NCBI GenBank assembly: GCA_907164885.2 | Contig: OU015493.1 | Location: forward strand, 121,258,193-121,322,192 | Reading direction: 5' to 3' | DNA: 64,000 nt | From: Dolomedes plantarius | Lineage: Eukaryota > Arthropoda > Arachnida > Araneae > Dolomedidae | Shown here: piece after piece, positions 44,549-57,147 of the stretch | Layout of the letters: each line of letters starts with the position of its first letter | Position numbering within the stretch: position 1 is the stretch's first letter | Notes under the pieces: generated by a model | Told to the model about the DNA's origin: nothing | Seen by the model: the letters and a program-made list of their open reading frames with translations, nothing else | Databases searched by the model: none | Made by a program: the position numbers and the translations under genes

Positions 44549-44616
<68 letters not shown>
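44549..44616. repeat. (TA)n bridge between the MITE and Tc1-like element B
   Basis: About 68 bp of pure TA. Confidence 0.95.
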
Positions 44617-44617
<1 letters not shown>

Positions 44618-46250
44618 TGGTGTAAGAAATTAAGAGAATTTGCAGACTTGGTCGATTATCTCTAGAACTACTGTACCGATTTTAATGAAATTTGAAATGT
44701 ACATACATTGATACAATACAAAACAAATAACCATTCAATAATTGTAATACACACCCATGATCGTGCGTAACACTCGTTGGAGTCGGAAGGTATGAAACAG
44801 CGGTTGCAGAATAAACAAAAAAAAATGGGTTAATAGATGGTGTCATTTTGCAGCAATCAGTTAATTTCAAATTGTAACAGTAAAAATGAGTAACCACCAA
44901 CGTTTAGATGATGGAATGAGGTGGCGAATTGTGGGGAGGCTAGAAGCAGGCCAATCTCAAGTCCAAATTTGTAGAGAGTTCAATTTAACGCCCAGCGACG
45001 TGTGTAACTTATGGAAACAGTTCCAGGATACCGGATCCATCGAGAGAAAGCCTGGGCAAGGTCGTCCAAGAGCCACGACGGCCAGAGAAGATCACCATTT
45101 GTCGATTATAGCGAGGCGTAACAGGAGTGCTACAGCTTCTCAGCTCTCTCGTGACTTGTATGCAGCCACAGGAACCCGTGTATCAAGGGTGACTGTTTCC
45201 AAAAGACTTCATGAGAGAGGGTTGTTTGCAAGAAGACCTGCTGTTTGCGTCCCGCTCACTTCTACGAACAGGAGAATCCGTTTATCATGGCGCAGAGAGC
45301 ATAGAGATTGGAGTATGGATCAATGGGCGACCGTTCTCTTCACTGATGAAAAAAAAAACTTATAATAAAAAGATTCCTATATATGTCAACAGATGGCAAA
45401 ACTGATGCTTTCGTCAAACCGGCAAGCGAGTGCCGAGATCGCTAGTCTTTCAAAATATGCGTCCCGGTTCAGCCTAAACACCGATACTCGCCGTACGTTC
45501 ATATGGAGAGAACCAAGGACCCGCTACCTACCCTCCAATGTCAGCGAAATCGACCATTATGGCGGAGGAGGTTTATTGGTCTGGGCAGGCATCATGTTGG
45601 ATGGCCGCACACCTCTCCATGTCGTTGAAAGAGGCACTGTGACTGGTGTGAGGTATAGGGATGAGGTCTTGGAGCCCTATGTTCACCTTTTCAGGGGTGC
45701 AGTTGGTCCTGAGTTCATTTTAATGGACGATAACGGGAGGCCACATAGAGCTCTTCTGGTCGACCAATTTCTAGAGAGTGAGGATATTCGCCCGATGGAT
45801 TGGCCTGCCAGATCTCCAGACCTTAACCCTATAGAGCATCTCTGGGACGCTCTGGGGAGGGCAATTGCAACTCGCAACCCCTCTCCGAGAACCATCCAGG
45901 GAATGAAAACAGCGTTGCTGAACGAGTGGGACCAATTGCCACAGGAAATTACAAACTGCCTTAATTCAAGTATGAAATCAGGCTGCGAGACTTGTATATC
46001 TGTAAGAGGGGACCATACCCCCTATTAACCATTTTTTTTTTTTATTCTGCAACCGTTGTTTCATACCTTCCGACTCCGACGAGTGTTAAACACGATCATG
46101 CGTGTGTATTACAAATATTGAATGGTTATTTGTTTTGTATTGTATCAATACAAAACAAATGATGGATGTACATATCAAATTTCATTAAAATCGGTACAGT
46201 AGTTCTAGAGATAATGGACCAAGTCTGCAAATTCTCTTAATTTCTTACAC

Positions 46251-46254
<4 letters not shown>
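44616..46254 (+). mobile_element. Tc1-like element B with about 200-bp inverted ends
   Basis: Left arm 44616-44815 and right arm 46041-46254 are inverted: actggtgtaagaaattaaga at one end and cttaatttcttacaccagt at the other, with the match running through ggtatgaaac and ttgcagaataaa. The right arm has a small extra palindrome (gtatcaatacaaaacaaat). (TA)n tracts adjoin both ends. It carries a nearly complete transposase. Confidence 0.93.
44886..46028 (+). pseudogene. Tc1-like transposase B, open except for one 111-bp insertion
   Basis: Start MSNHQRLDDGMRWRIVGRLE (paired-like helix-turn-helix: LEAGQSQVQICREFNLTPSD), second HTH, then the catalytic DDE domain: VLFTDE at 45333-45350, ILMDDNGRPHRALLVDQFLE and PARSPDLNPIEHLWDALG. 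The spacing between the second Asp (MDDN) and the Glu (PIEHL) is 34, so DD34E. A 111-bp segment at about 45351-45461 follows TDE, stays in frame but carries two consecutive TAA stops, and is followed by SRFSLNTDTRRTFIWRE. Without that segment the frame is open for 343 residues, the usual Tc1 length. It ends SVRGDHTPY and TAA. Confidence 0.92.

Positions 46255-46255
<1 letters not shown>

Positions 46256-46316
<61 letters not shown>
46256..46316. repeat. (TA)n bridge between Tc1-like element B and the mariner remnant
   Basis: About 60 bp of pure TA. Confidence 0.95.
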
Positions 46317-46321
<5 letters not shown>

Positions 46322-46890
46322 GGAACTTTAATAGTGGCAACTAGGTATGTAGAAATTATACTGAAGAGATACAGAGGGGAAACTTTTATAGCCCTTCAAA
46401 GTAGTAACCAGCATTGTTTAGCAACCATTGCTAACGTTCTGGAAGCTGCAGGATACCGTTGGCAGCACCTGATCTGTTGATCCTTCGAATGGAGCGGTCT
46501 ACAGCCTGCAGAATCTCTGGTGGAATCCAAGGAGCGGTTCCTTCATCTTGGGGATGAGATCAAAGTCACAGGGACTTAAGTCCGGGGAACATGGGGGATG
46601 GTAAAGCACTTCCCAGCCCCAGTGAGCAAACACATCAGCCACAGTGTGCGCACAAGTATTTTCCTTCCAGCAGTACGATGCAACAAATTATTTCGTACGA
46701 TAGACCGGTAACTAAAACATGGCTGTGTTCATCCTGTCACAGTGCAGGCATGTGATGTTTGTGTGAAGAGCGCATTCGCTCTGAAGTATGGGAGGTATGT
46801 GATGTACGTGTGGTGTGTAAGCTGCTTTCCTGGGTTCTGCTGCGTGGGAGCTCTACAACAGAGTTGGCACTATTAAAATTCCATCCCTCG
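46316..46890 (-). mobile_element. Deleted mariner-like element
   Basis: Inverted ends agggtggaactttaatagtg and actattaaaattccatccct. A minus-strand frame at about 46530-46650 reads HTVADVFAHWGWEVLYHPPC and SPDLSPCDFDLIPKMKEPL: the third-aspartate region of a mariner transposase. The N-terminal half is missing. Confidence 0.83.
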
Positions 46891-47632
46891 TGTATATATA
46901 GTATATAAACATGTTGGTTAGATTTAACCCCAGAAATACTCAACCATTCAAAATGACTGTTTCAACACTGTTAGAAGTGGATATCTGTTAATTGTTGGTA
47001 GTTCTAGTGATAAAGAAAATATAAAAAGCACACCTGAGAGATTGCAACCTCATACCAGCTTTAATTTTTCTTAAGGATTCCAAATTTGAACACAGTATTT
47101 TTGCAAGAAATTTTCCACATTATCTCTCAAAAATTTTAAAACATTTTGGCTTAACATACAGCTTTTGAGCTTACAAAAAAATAATTTTACATGAAAAGCA
47201 TAGCATTAATATAAATTTATTAAAAAGTATTCTTTGAAATTAGGTAAATAATTTTGTATATTTATTCAAATATTTGTGTAGAAGAGGGAGGGTTTGGTTG
47301 ATTTCTGGAGTGTGATGAATCTTCTTGCTACATAAATTGTATGCAATAGAATGAAAGGAGATGCACTTAATATAATGAAGAAATTAAAAGGGAAGCAATT
47401 TTTAAAGTAGAACCAAAATTACTAATAAACGAAAAGACTTGTTTCTAGAAAGTGAGATCTTTAACGTAATGTAGAAGGCTGTCACAATGTTTAGAAACAA
47501 GATTTTTAGAATTTTTAATTCTAAAATTTTATTAGGGCACATGTCCCAAGGCAAGGATTTAAAACAGTACTTAGTTTTTCAAATGAACTATTCATCAGAC
47601 TCTCAGTAATAATAAAAAAATTAATATATATA

Positions 47633-48325
47633 CAGTGGAGTCCTGATAATCCGAAGCGATTGGGACCAGACCCTTTTCAGATTAATGAATTTTTCGGATT
47701 ATGTGAAATCATTCTTAAAATAAACTTAAATTACATAATAACATGTGATTACATAAATATTAGATATTACGTGTGATTACACAGTTTATTTTATAAGGTC
47801 TGTCTAAACATTACCAAATCTCGGGACGAAATGGGTGATAAGAGAGCGGAATGCTGCCTAGTACAGTTCAGTAGAGTGTACGATTTTAGACGATCAGCAA
47901 ATTGTTGAAATGGTTTTGAAAGAACCTATCAACGTCTCAGACGAGAGTGAAGGTGAAGCAGACGGTGACAGGGAGCAGAGGGTATCTCATTCAGACAAGG
48001 AGGCTGTATTTGATGTAGCGCTACGCTACGTAGAGCAACACTTCGCCGTGACCCAGTGGACACACACACTGGCATAATTTGGCTTCAAGGGAAAGGTATT
48101 CTTCTCTTAGACAAAAAAAAAGTAACATTTTTTCAAACCAATGTAGTTCAGCAATAATTAGTTCAATACATTGTCTGACTTTGAATTTTCTTGTAATTTT
48201 CAGAAAGATACTTTATATTAGTTAGTATCACTGTGGTTTTATTGTAACCTTAGTATTTTTGACTTCTGGTTTTGGATTAAGCGGACTTTCGGATCACCAA
48301 AGTGTGGATTATCAGGACTTTACTG
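47633..48325 (+). mobile_element. Tigger/pogo element remnant
   Basis: Ends cagtggagtcctgataatcc and gattatcaggactttactg are inverted, with TA on both sides. An internal + frame (47889-48066) reads DDQQIVEMVLKEPINVSDES, EGEADGD and AVFDVALRYVEQHFAVTQW, resembling the acidic C-terminus of Tigger/jerky transposases. The DDE core is deleted. Confidence 0.83.
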
Positions 48326-49969
48326 TATAATGTAAACAAGTTCTTTTCAAATTGTATAAACACATTTTTTGATACAGCAATTAAAACATTGTTAGCAATA
48401 ATAAAGTCAAAGATTGGTTACTGAAGAGTCCAAATATCCATTAATGACAAACATAAAAAGTTTAAATTTTAAAATTATCACAAAACTATGTAAACTACTT
48501 TTCTCTCTTTCTTTTCAATAACAAAAGATATTTTGAGTTAATACTCCCTTAAAATGTGACATATCTCTGTGACAAGCTTCAGAAAATTACAAATTTACCT
48601 GTTATGTATAAATAGATATCTAAAGAACTCAGCACTTTCGACACAAAACAAACGGTTTTTTGCAGATACAAAGTTAATCATATATATGCAAAGCTTGAAA
48701 TGAGGAGGCCTGCTCTAGCATAATACTCAACACTCTAGCATTCATATTGCCATGCACTATTTGTGGTAAGAGAAAGTGGAACTATACATGAAATCTTCTG
48801 ACTGTCAGTCTCTCAGACAGCATACATTATCAAACATTTGAAGCCTTCATAAACTTACACAGCCTTTTAACATAATTATAAACAGTAATCTGTCATTGGA
48901 ATCCTACCTATTAGCTTAGAGCCTTATAAATTTCTAGAGACCACTTAAAACAGCTATAAAATAATAACAATAAATAGAATGTAACCACAAACACTAACAG
49001 TTTTTCGTTGAACATGCTCATGAGTGTTTTCAAAACAAACACCTGGAGAAATAAGAACTGTAAAAAAACATAAAATATTCTAAATGATACATACTTATTA
49101 TTTACAGGTCTTGGCCTTAATATCTAAAGTTTAATAAATTTTCTATTATGTTTTTAATTTGTAAAAAAAAGAAAAAAATTAGAAACTAACATTAACAACT
49201 AATCCAAAACTTCAGAGACATGTTGTGTTATTTGAGATATTTTAAAGAGTTTGGAAGACATACTGATATAGGACAAGACACACATGAATGAAAGAAAATT
49301 TAAAGATTATCCTGTTATGAGAAGTATAAAGTATAATACATTGCATAAAAGTTTATTCAAGCTTATCCTGCAGCACAAAATCTATCACATTATATCAAAT
49401 CTTATCTCCTACATCTCCAAAATCACAATACTTTAAGTGGATATTTTTCACAGTCAGAACAATCAAAAATCTATAGCTCAAAATTAATTACATTCGAAAG
49501 AATAATAAAATATTTACTACTCCTCAAGTATTTCTGCTTAATGGCATATAAGTCTTTCATTACAGAGGCATGCCAATCTGAAAATTTAATAAAATGTGTG
49601 CATGTGCATGTGCGGGGGAGTTATTTCAGGTCTAGTAGAAAAAGAGAAGTCTATCACCATCTATCTATTCAAATAGTACCATTAAAAAGAAATTTACAAT
49701 GTTTAGACTAGCCTATAATATCATCTCCCCTTGTAAACAAAAGATAATGTAACTATCAAAATACTAGCTACACATGCATAGTTTAAAATAAAAAAAAATA
49801 ACACTAAAGAAATATCAGCCATACCACCTAAATGGTAGAGATTTTTAAATACCTCAAATCAGATCTTACACACATAAGCAACCAATATAAAAGTAGGATC
49901 CATTTTGTATTGTTATTTCAGAATATAAATAAATTTTATATCTTTTGATGTATAATACATACAAGCATA

Positions 49970-50124
49970 CAGTGCCATAACTAGGGAGGGGCAACAGGTG
50001 CACCCACCCAGGGCCCACTAGGAAGGGGAGCCCAAAATGCTGTGTTTGTTATTTTTCCAAAACTATTTAAGGGGCCCAAATGTAAATTCTTGGCCGGGGC
50101 ACATGAATGGCTATTACGGCACTG
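49970..50124. mobile_element. 155-bp hAT-type MITE
   Basis: Ends cagtgccataactaggg and ggctattacggcactg are inverted. Flanks caagcata (49962-49969) and caagcaat (50125-50132) resemble an 8-bp duplication. A (TA)n tract follows. Confidence 0.75.
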
Positions 50125-50128
50125 CAAG

Positions 50129-50130
<2 letters not shown>

Positions 50131-50203
<73 letters not shown>

Positions 50204-50222
50204 TATATAAATATATATATAT
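50131..50222. repeat. (TA)n microsatellite
   Basis: About 70 bp pure TA with an imperfect tail, directly after the hAT-type MITE. Confidence 0.95.
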
Positions 50223-53200
50223 AATAGTATCAAGATAAATGCATATATATGTATGCAAATATGTAAAGAAGCATATTCAGTCATAACATTTTACCAATGA
50301 AAGCAATCCTTACTAAACAGAATTTCTGTGATTCAAAAAAGAAAGCTTTAAAATTATAAGACCCCCCCCCCCCTTTTTCAGAAAAAAAACAGAAATTTTA
50401 AATTATATTAACAAGATTTCATACCTGAAAATATAAATTTACATTTGTACCACGCATTCATATAATAAATAATATACAGAACTCCTAATTATTTTTGCAA
50501 CTTAATGAATAGGTACACACATAACCCCAAATCAGATTTAAACCAGAGCTATCCACCTATATCATAATATGATCAATTTGATTATTTAAATGAGAATATA
50601 GTTATTTAAATATGCTTTAATTGAGATAATACTAAAATTTACATTTTTCAGATTATCTTGTGAGAAATATTTGTTATATTCCTTTGTTTGTGAGAGCAGT
50701 TTTTAGACAATTTGAATTTTGATTCAAACCTTTTCCTTTTGTTATGTATAGATAATCCACAAAGCAGATTATCTGCCCACAGATTATTGGGAGTTAAGAT
50801 CAAAGAAAGACCTTGAAAACTAACACAGATTGGCATATTCAAATTGTGTTTGTTTGTTTAACCTAAAATTTCCTACAAAAATTAATCTAGGAATACAAAC
50901 TATGTGTCTGAAAGGCCTTATAAACAAACTTTAAATAATTTTCATGGTCACTCAGTTTTGCTTGCCTGTAATATCCAATCACTAAAATATATATATAACT
51001 CAAATTATTTTTAAAAATGACTAATGAGGCTTTAAACTCAGGATATACAAAAATTTTACTTAGCATAAATTGCATTATCATGTTTCTAAATTGATAATAA
51101 TGCTGATCAATAGATTTTACAAATGTATGTCATGATGATGCCATTTTAATACAGTGAAATTTTTTATACCCCAAGACTAAGGCTAATGGTCTAGAAAAGT
51201 GTTAAAACTTCAAATTGATTAATTCACTGTCTCACCAGTATATGTTTCTAACTTTTAACACACTTTTTCCCAACCTTTTGTGTTTAGAAAGATTATGCAC
51301 AGATTTAACTATTTCTGTTACTAAACTAACTACTACCAGAAATATTGAAAAAAAATTAACAAGAGTTTAGTACATATTATACAAGTAACTTTATTTTATA
51401 AAAATGTTGTTAACATATTTCAGGGAAATACTGCAGCAGTTTATACATGTCCAAAAAATATTTGAATAACATATATTGTAAGCTTATGTATATAGAGAAA
51501 GCAAAAACAAGCATTTTAAAATAATATTGCATTTTTTATTATTATATCCAAATATTAAAGAAGCAAAATTCAAAACTGATACACTTTTCTTTATTCATTA
51601 ATTCTAATGCACATAACTCAAATATACAAAATTTTTAAGGATAAAATTGTGAAAACAATTTACAAACTAAACAGAACAAATAAATATTTCTTTCATAGCT
51701 CAGCATATGGAAGATATAAAAATGATTTAGGGTAGATTATATACATCTCCCTAATTGTTGCTCTAAGTCAAATTTAAGCTATAAGCAAAAATACTTATTT
51801 TTTCTGAGTAATCAACATTTCAGTTTCAAACATAACAAATTTACCTCTTATACAAACAGAATAAATGTAAAATAACTAAAACAAAAATATCATAAATATA
51901 TATATATATATAATATACTGCCTACTTATAGATCTTGGATGATTTGTACTCATAACAGAAAAAAATTTAAACTTTAAAATCAATTAAAATATTTATCTGT
52001 CATTAGAAGTACACAGGTATAAAAAGGAATAATATAATAAAAATTTTATGCTAACTGTTTAACATTACTTTAAATGATTTTTTTTTTCTGTTAAAGTCCA
52101 TTTACATACTAAAACCAAAAATTTTAAGTTTCTATCTTGTTTTTACAGAAACTAAAAAATATTGATAAATTAAAAATAGAATTTCACTGAAAACAAATAC
52201 AAAAAAAGAGAAAAAAAAATCATGCAAACTACGTAAAAAGAAAAAATTCACTATGGATTCTCATACTAAAACAAAAGTAAACAGGCAAGAGATCTGCACT
52301 TAAATAACACAAAGACAAAATACGATAGCATATTTCTACACACATTCTACAATGATATATTCAATGCAATGAAATGAAAAAACAAAATATTAAAACATTA
52401 AAAAATAATAATTTAACTCGAAATTTCATAGCACTAACTGAGATAAAAAAAAAAAAGCAAATTAAATACAAAATTTTAGGTATTACACTAAAAATAAACA
52501 AAAATGCAAGTTTAATTTCAACAGTAACATACACACTTTTCTTTAAGTAGTTTTCTCTCAAATTTTGACAAGTTCATTGTCTGTGTACCTATGATATCAA
52601 ACAAGTGTCTCTACATCTTTTCTAAGTGGCAACCTTTCATTATCAACTCACAACTATGACAGACTATCTTGAAATGAAAGGAGGCAATTCACTAGTGTAA
52701 ATCAACTTCTTTAAAAGGCATTTTTAGTCACAAGTATCATTTTTAATGCTATTATGAATTATTTTATGGTTAACATTCAGTGAACTGTATTACTCTCTAA
52801 ATGTGTAAGCCCATAAAGCAAATTTAGAAATTTGCTGTACTGATTTTTTTTTTCTTGCAATGAGGGACTTTAAACTGCAACCATCTTTAATAATTCCTAC
52901 ATTTCTAATTACAAAGTACTATTGTAACATTAAATAACTGTCACAATTTTTTACCTAAGTGTCAGCTCAAAGTTGATTTTGTGTAACCAATCACACATGC
53001 AAGTATCACTGTAATTTCCGAACTGTTTACAAAGGAAAGTCATGATAACATAATTTTTTTTTATTTAAAATATACTATGGAACATCAATCTATAAACAGA
53101 TCACTAAATAACGAACCATGGCAATTTGCGGGGTTTGTATTAATAAATCAAGGATTTAAAATTAAATTTAAAAAAAAAAAAAAAATTTCATTTAAAAATG

Positions 53201-53841
53201 ATATATTTTTACTAAAGTAATCTTAGATGCCTAACTTGATAGTCAAACCATAACAACTCCAAACTGTCCCCAATATACACTATGAAGATTTAAATATAGT
53301 TTTTTTTAAATAGTTATATTAGAGATAACAAGCAGATTTTAAAAATAGTGTTCAAATTTACGAATGCATGGTGCGGGTTTCTAGTGATTTTCCAGACAAA
53401 ACTCCAGGACTTTTCTAGAGAATATGTTCTGAAATTAAATCATTATTAAATTTACAAAAAATAATAATGTCTGAACTTTTAACTGTATTACCTACAGCTT
53501 ATATAAGGGCATCAAATATGAAATTACACTTAATACTGTTTAAACAGAAAAAATAAAAGAAAAACAAGCCATACTTTTTATACTGAAAAGATTATTTTTC
53601 TCTAAGAAACCGTGTTTTTTTAATTAAGAGTTTCAAAATTTTCAAAGTAAAAAAAGTTTCCTCATTTTATATTTAGATCTTTAATGTAATAATGAATGGC
53701 ATAGTTTTTGTAAAGTTTCTGTTGGTTCCTTTTTAGACTGCCTATTCATCAAAAAATTCAGTACTTGAGAGAATGTTTTAAGCTCTAGTTTTGGTAAACA
53801 ATTAGATAGATTCTTACATTGCTAAATATAAAGATTTAAAA

Positions 53842-54413
53842 CAGGGATTTCCAACGGGGTCTGGGTGGACCCCTTGGGGTCGATGGAAGTTATAAAAGGT
53901 CTATAGTATACCAGGGGTCGATTGGGGGTCGATAATACATTTTTCTGTTTTAAAATTTAATTTAATTTTTAGCAATATAATTATTAGATAATAATATCCA
54001 TTCTAATATGTATAAATACAGATTTGCACAGGGTGGAGTGATCCACCCATCCAAAGTCATGACGCCTTTGTATATGTGTCGAATGAAATTACATTATAAT
54101 TACATATGTCAGTAAAATGGTTTAGTAAAATATATATTTATATTCATTATGTTAGTTATTGTGACTATACAATGATAAGGAATTTCAGGCTAAAATAGTA
54201 CAAAAATAATAAAACATAAACCTAATGAACCACTATTTCTAATTTTTTGTTCATATTCTTAGTCAAATTGTTATCTTTATGTGTTTTATGTGCAATTATT
54301 AGTTTTATAATCATGTTGTATGCTGCATATTATACAGAAAAATATGAGGGGGTCAATGAAGAAAAGAATTATTTTAAAAGGGGTCGATGGAGGAAAAAGG
54401 TTGGGAACCCCTA
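53842..54413. mobile_element. hAT-type MITE with 8-bp duplication
   Basis: Starts cagggatttccaacggggtc and ends ggttgggaacccct; flanked by atttaaaa (53834-53841) and atttaaag (54414-54421). Repeated ggggtcgat blocks near both ends. Confidence 0.82.
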
Positions 54414-57006
54414 ATTTAAAGGAACATATGTAAACATTTTAAATTTTAAATTAGATACAAAACTAGAGTATAAGTTGCCATAAATGTACCTTTAGAAATT
54501 TCAATTCACAATTATAGAGCATTAAAACTCAAACTTCAAACTCGAGCATAATAGTGAAGGTATCGCTGCCCTTCCAAAATAAATGAGTGATGGCAGCCTG
54601 GCATTCAAAAAAAATCTTAGGAAATTTATGTGCCCCCTTTTTCTTACTTTTAACACTAAGCCATTTGATCAAGATAAGGACAATTATTTGAGTTTTGATT
54701 TTAGGACATGATAAAAATAAAGGCAAAAAATTCAGAATGAGAAAGAAACAAATCTAACACAGATGAAAATATTTTCTTTTCCTGCCATGATAAAATGGGA
54801 AAATTCAGAAACAACTGACATAAAAAGTTTTGGATTCTTATGAAAATTTTCACTTGATTCAAGGATTTTCAAGGCCTTGAAAATGAAAATTAGCACCAGG
54901 ATTTCCAGAACTTAGAGGAACACTTTTCTTATTACGATTGGTAACATAGGACTTGTTTCAATTTTTATTTACGATTTGAAGACATTTAACAGGAGTATAG
55001 AAAACCTTTCTAATGAGATTCTAACCTTTCTAATATTGTTGAATAAGACTTATAATACTTGTCAACACAATTTAATGTTTTAAAAGCAATGTTGTTAATT
55101 ATAAGGACATTTAAATAAATATATTATGCTCAAAAAGCAATGGATATAACACGAGATAAATTTACACCAAGTGCTTTAAAGAAACCCTGACAGTTTTATC
55201 AGACACACCACTGGTTTAATTTAAATTTACACATTTGTATCACTTTGTTGTATACAGTATTTACTTTATCTTCTATATCACATATTTAATGGAATGATTA
55301 GGTAAATTATTTAACATTATACATTTTGAACAGTTTCTAGATAAATATTTATTTATTTCAAACTGAGTGTTTCTTTGATAACTAAGGTTATTATGTTGGT
55401 TTTTAAAGTAAATAAACTGATATCTTGTTTTAATTTTTGAAGCATTTATTTAATTTTCATCTATAACTGTTAAAGTAGAATTTTATGTGATTCAATTCTA
55501 ACCTCTAACTCTTGCTAATGTAGATTAATTTCAGCTATTATTTTTTCTAAGAAATTTTACCTATCAGTTAATCACCTTCTAATATTACATTAGTATGAGC
55601 TTTGACAGGATTTTCACTTGCAATTTTACTCCATGTTTTTTTACTCAGAATGTATTATCAGTGCTCTCCCAAGATGCAATAGGTGAATCAATATACTTTA
55701 ATTGGAGTCCACCTGAGTTTTAAGAATTTCTGTCGCTACACATCCAAGTGCCATATAACTTTTTTCATATCTATTGAGAGATTATTCAAGGTCCTGGTGT
55801 GCTTATACTCAAGATTTCCCCTTTCAAAAATAATAATTTGTTTAACTATAATTTAAGCCCATTTGAAAGATATTGAAGCCATCATACTTCGAATTTCCGT
55901 TTCAACACTTTTTTATAATAATCTCTTTCAGACCAGAGCTGCATTTGTTCCTTACTAAAGAATTGTATTAATGTCCACTTTGATCAGCTTTTCATTATGT
56001 ATTTTGGTCATTTTTGCTACAGTTAACACTTCTTTTTTTCCCCATCAATCTTTTTAATATTTTCAAAAATATATAACGGAAGCTATATATTATGAAAGTT
56101 CTGAAGCAGTTCCTTTCATCATAGTCATCATTTACACACACAGGCCAAAAAAGGAGAAGGGGAAACATTTCATGTGACAACAAAAGGCACTCAATAATTT
56201 ACTCACATTTATTTGAAGCCCTTTTGGAATGTGAGCATTTCATATGAGCGTACAGGTAAGTGCATGCATAATAAAATGAATGGGACATAGGTCTAAGCCA
56301 TGTAACACATTTTTGTCTTCAATAATTTTTAGTACCAAAGGTTCATTTTTTTTAAAAATAAATTTCAACGTTGTACAATGTACAAGGATTTTGGCTTAAT
56401 TTGATATTATTGCTATGCATACCTCATTCATAAAATAATATTCCTATCAACATAGATTAAGACTTTTCTTAAAAAATGTTATAATTCATAAGCATTTTAT
56501 ACATTATTAATGAGAATCTCATTGGCACAAGATAAATATCACTCAGATCCAATTTAAAAATGAGAAAGAAATGAAAATATATCCATGACTTAGAAATATA
56601 TAGATATTTTACTTTCCCAAAAATGATTCTCATATTTACAGATATACTTCACTAATCTAAAATTCATTATTATATTAAGTTTAACAACTATGCAATATTC
56701 TAACTAAGAATGAATATAAATACTAAAACATAAAAATTCAACAAACTTCTTAGCATATATAAAATTATTCCAAGGCTCTGTATGTCAAATAATATTAACT
56801 CTAGACACCAGTAGAACCAGCTGTTATTCACACATCAGCTGACCATGATTTTACATGCAAATTTAGTTCATAGAAAATAATTAAACCAAGCTCAAAGTTC
56901 TAAGTACTTTCTAAAAATGAAGTCATAGTAAAATATTTGTTCTAAAAGTATAAAACAACATTTATATCACACAGCTGAAAATATTTTTTTTAACGTGCGT
57001 TGAGAT

Positions 57007-57147
57007 TTAACAGCTACTACCATCAGTTTGAGCTTGAAAGGAACATGGTGGCTTCGTTGATAAATAAATCCTTAAGCTGTGGATGCATTGACATTGTGCA
57101 CTGCTGATATCCTCCACTGTGCTGATCTCAGGACTACTGACAAGCAT
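57007..57147 (-). CDS. START gene last exon: C-terminal helix and stop
   Basis: Begins after ttttacatttag and ends with TAA at 57009-57007. It encodes MLVSSPEISTVEDISSAQCQ, then CIHSLRIYLSTKPP and a Ser/Gln-rich end. The IHSLRIYL part sits where the C-terminal helix lidding the lipid groove is expected. It is the only open frame of this exon, but its similarity is weaker than that of the other exons. Confidence 0.68.
   Translation of the reverse strand: MLVSSPEISTVEDISSAQCQCIHSLRIYLSTKPPCSFQAQTDGSSC

Larger units (their letters stand above)
46891..57006. other. CpG-poor DNA downstream of the START gene
   Basis: About 10 kb of AT-rich, repeat-poor sequence with three old insertions (47633, 49970, 53842). 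No convincing exon on either strand. It may be a very long 3' UTR or downstream part of the START transcription unit, because it shares its CpG depletion. Confidence 0.6.
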
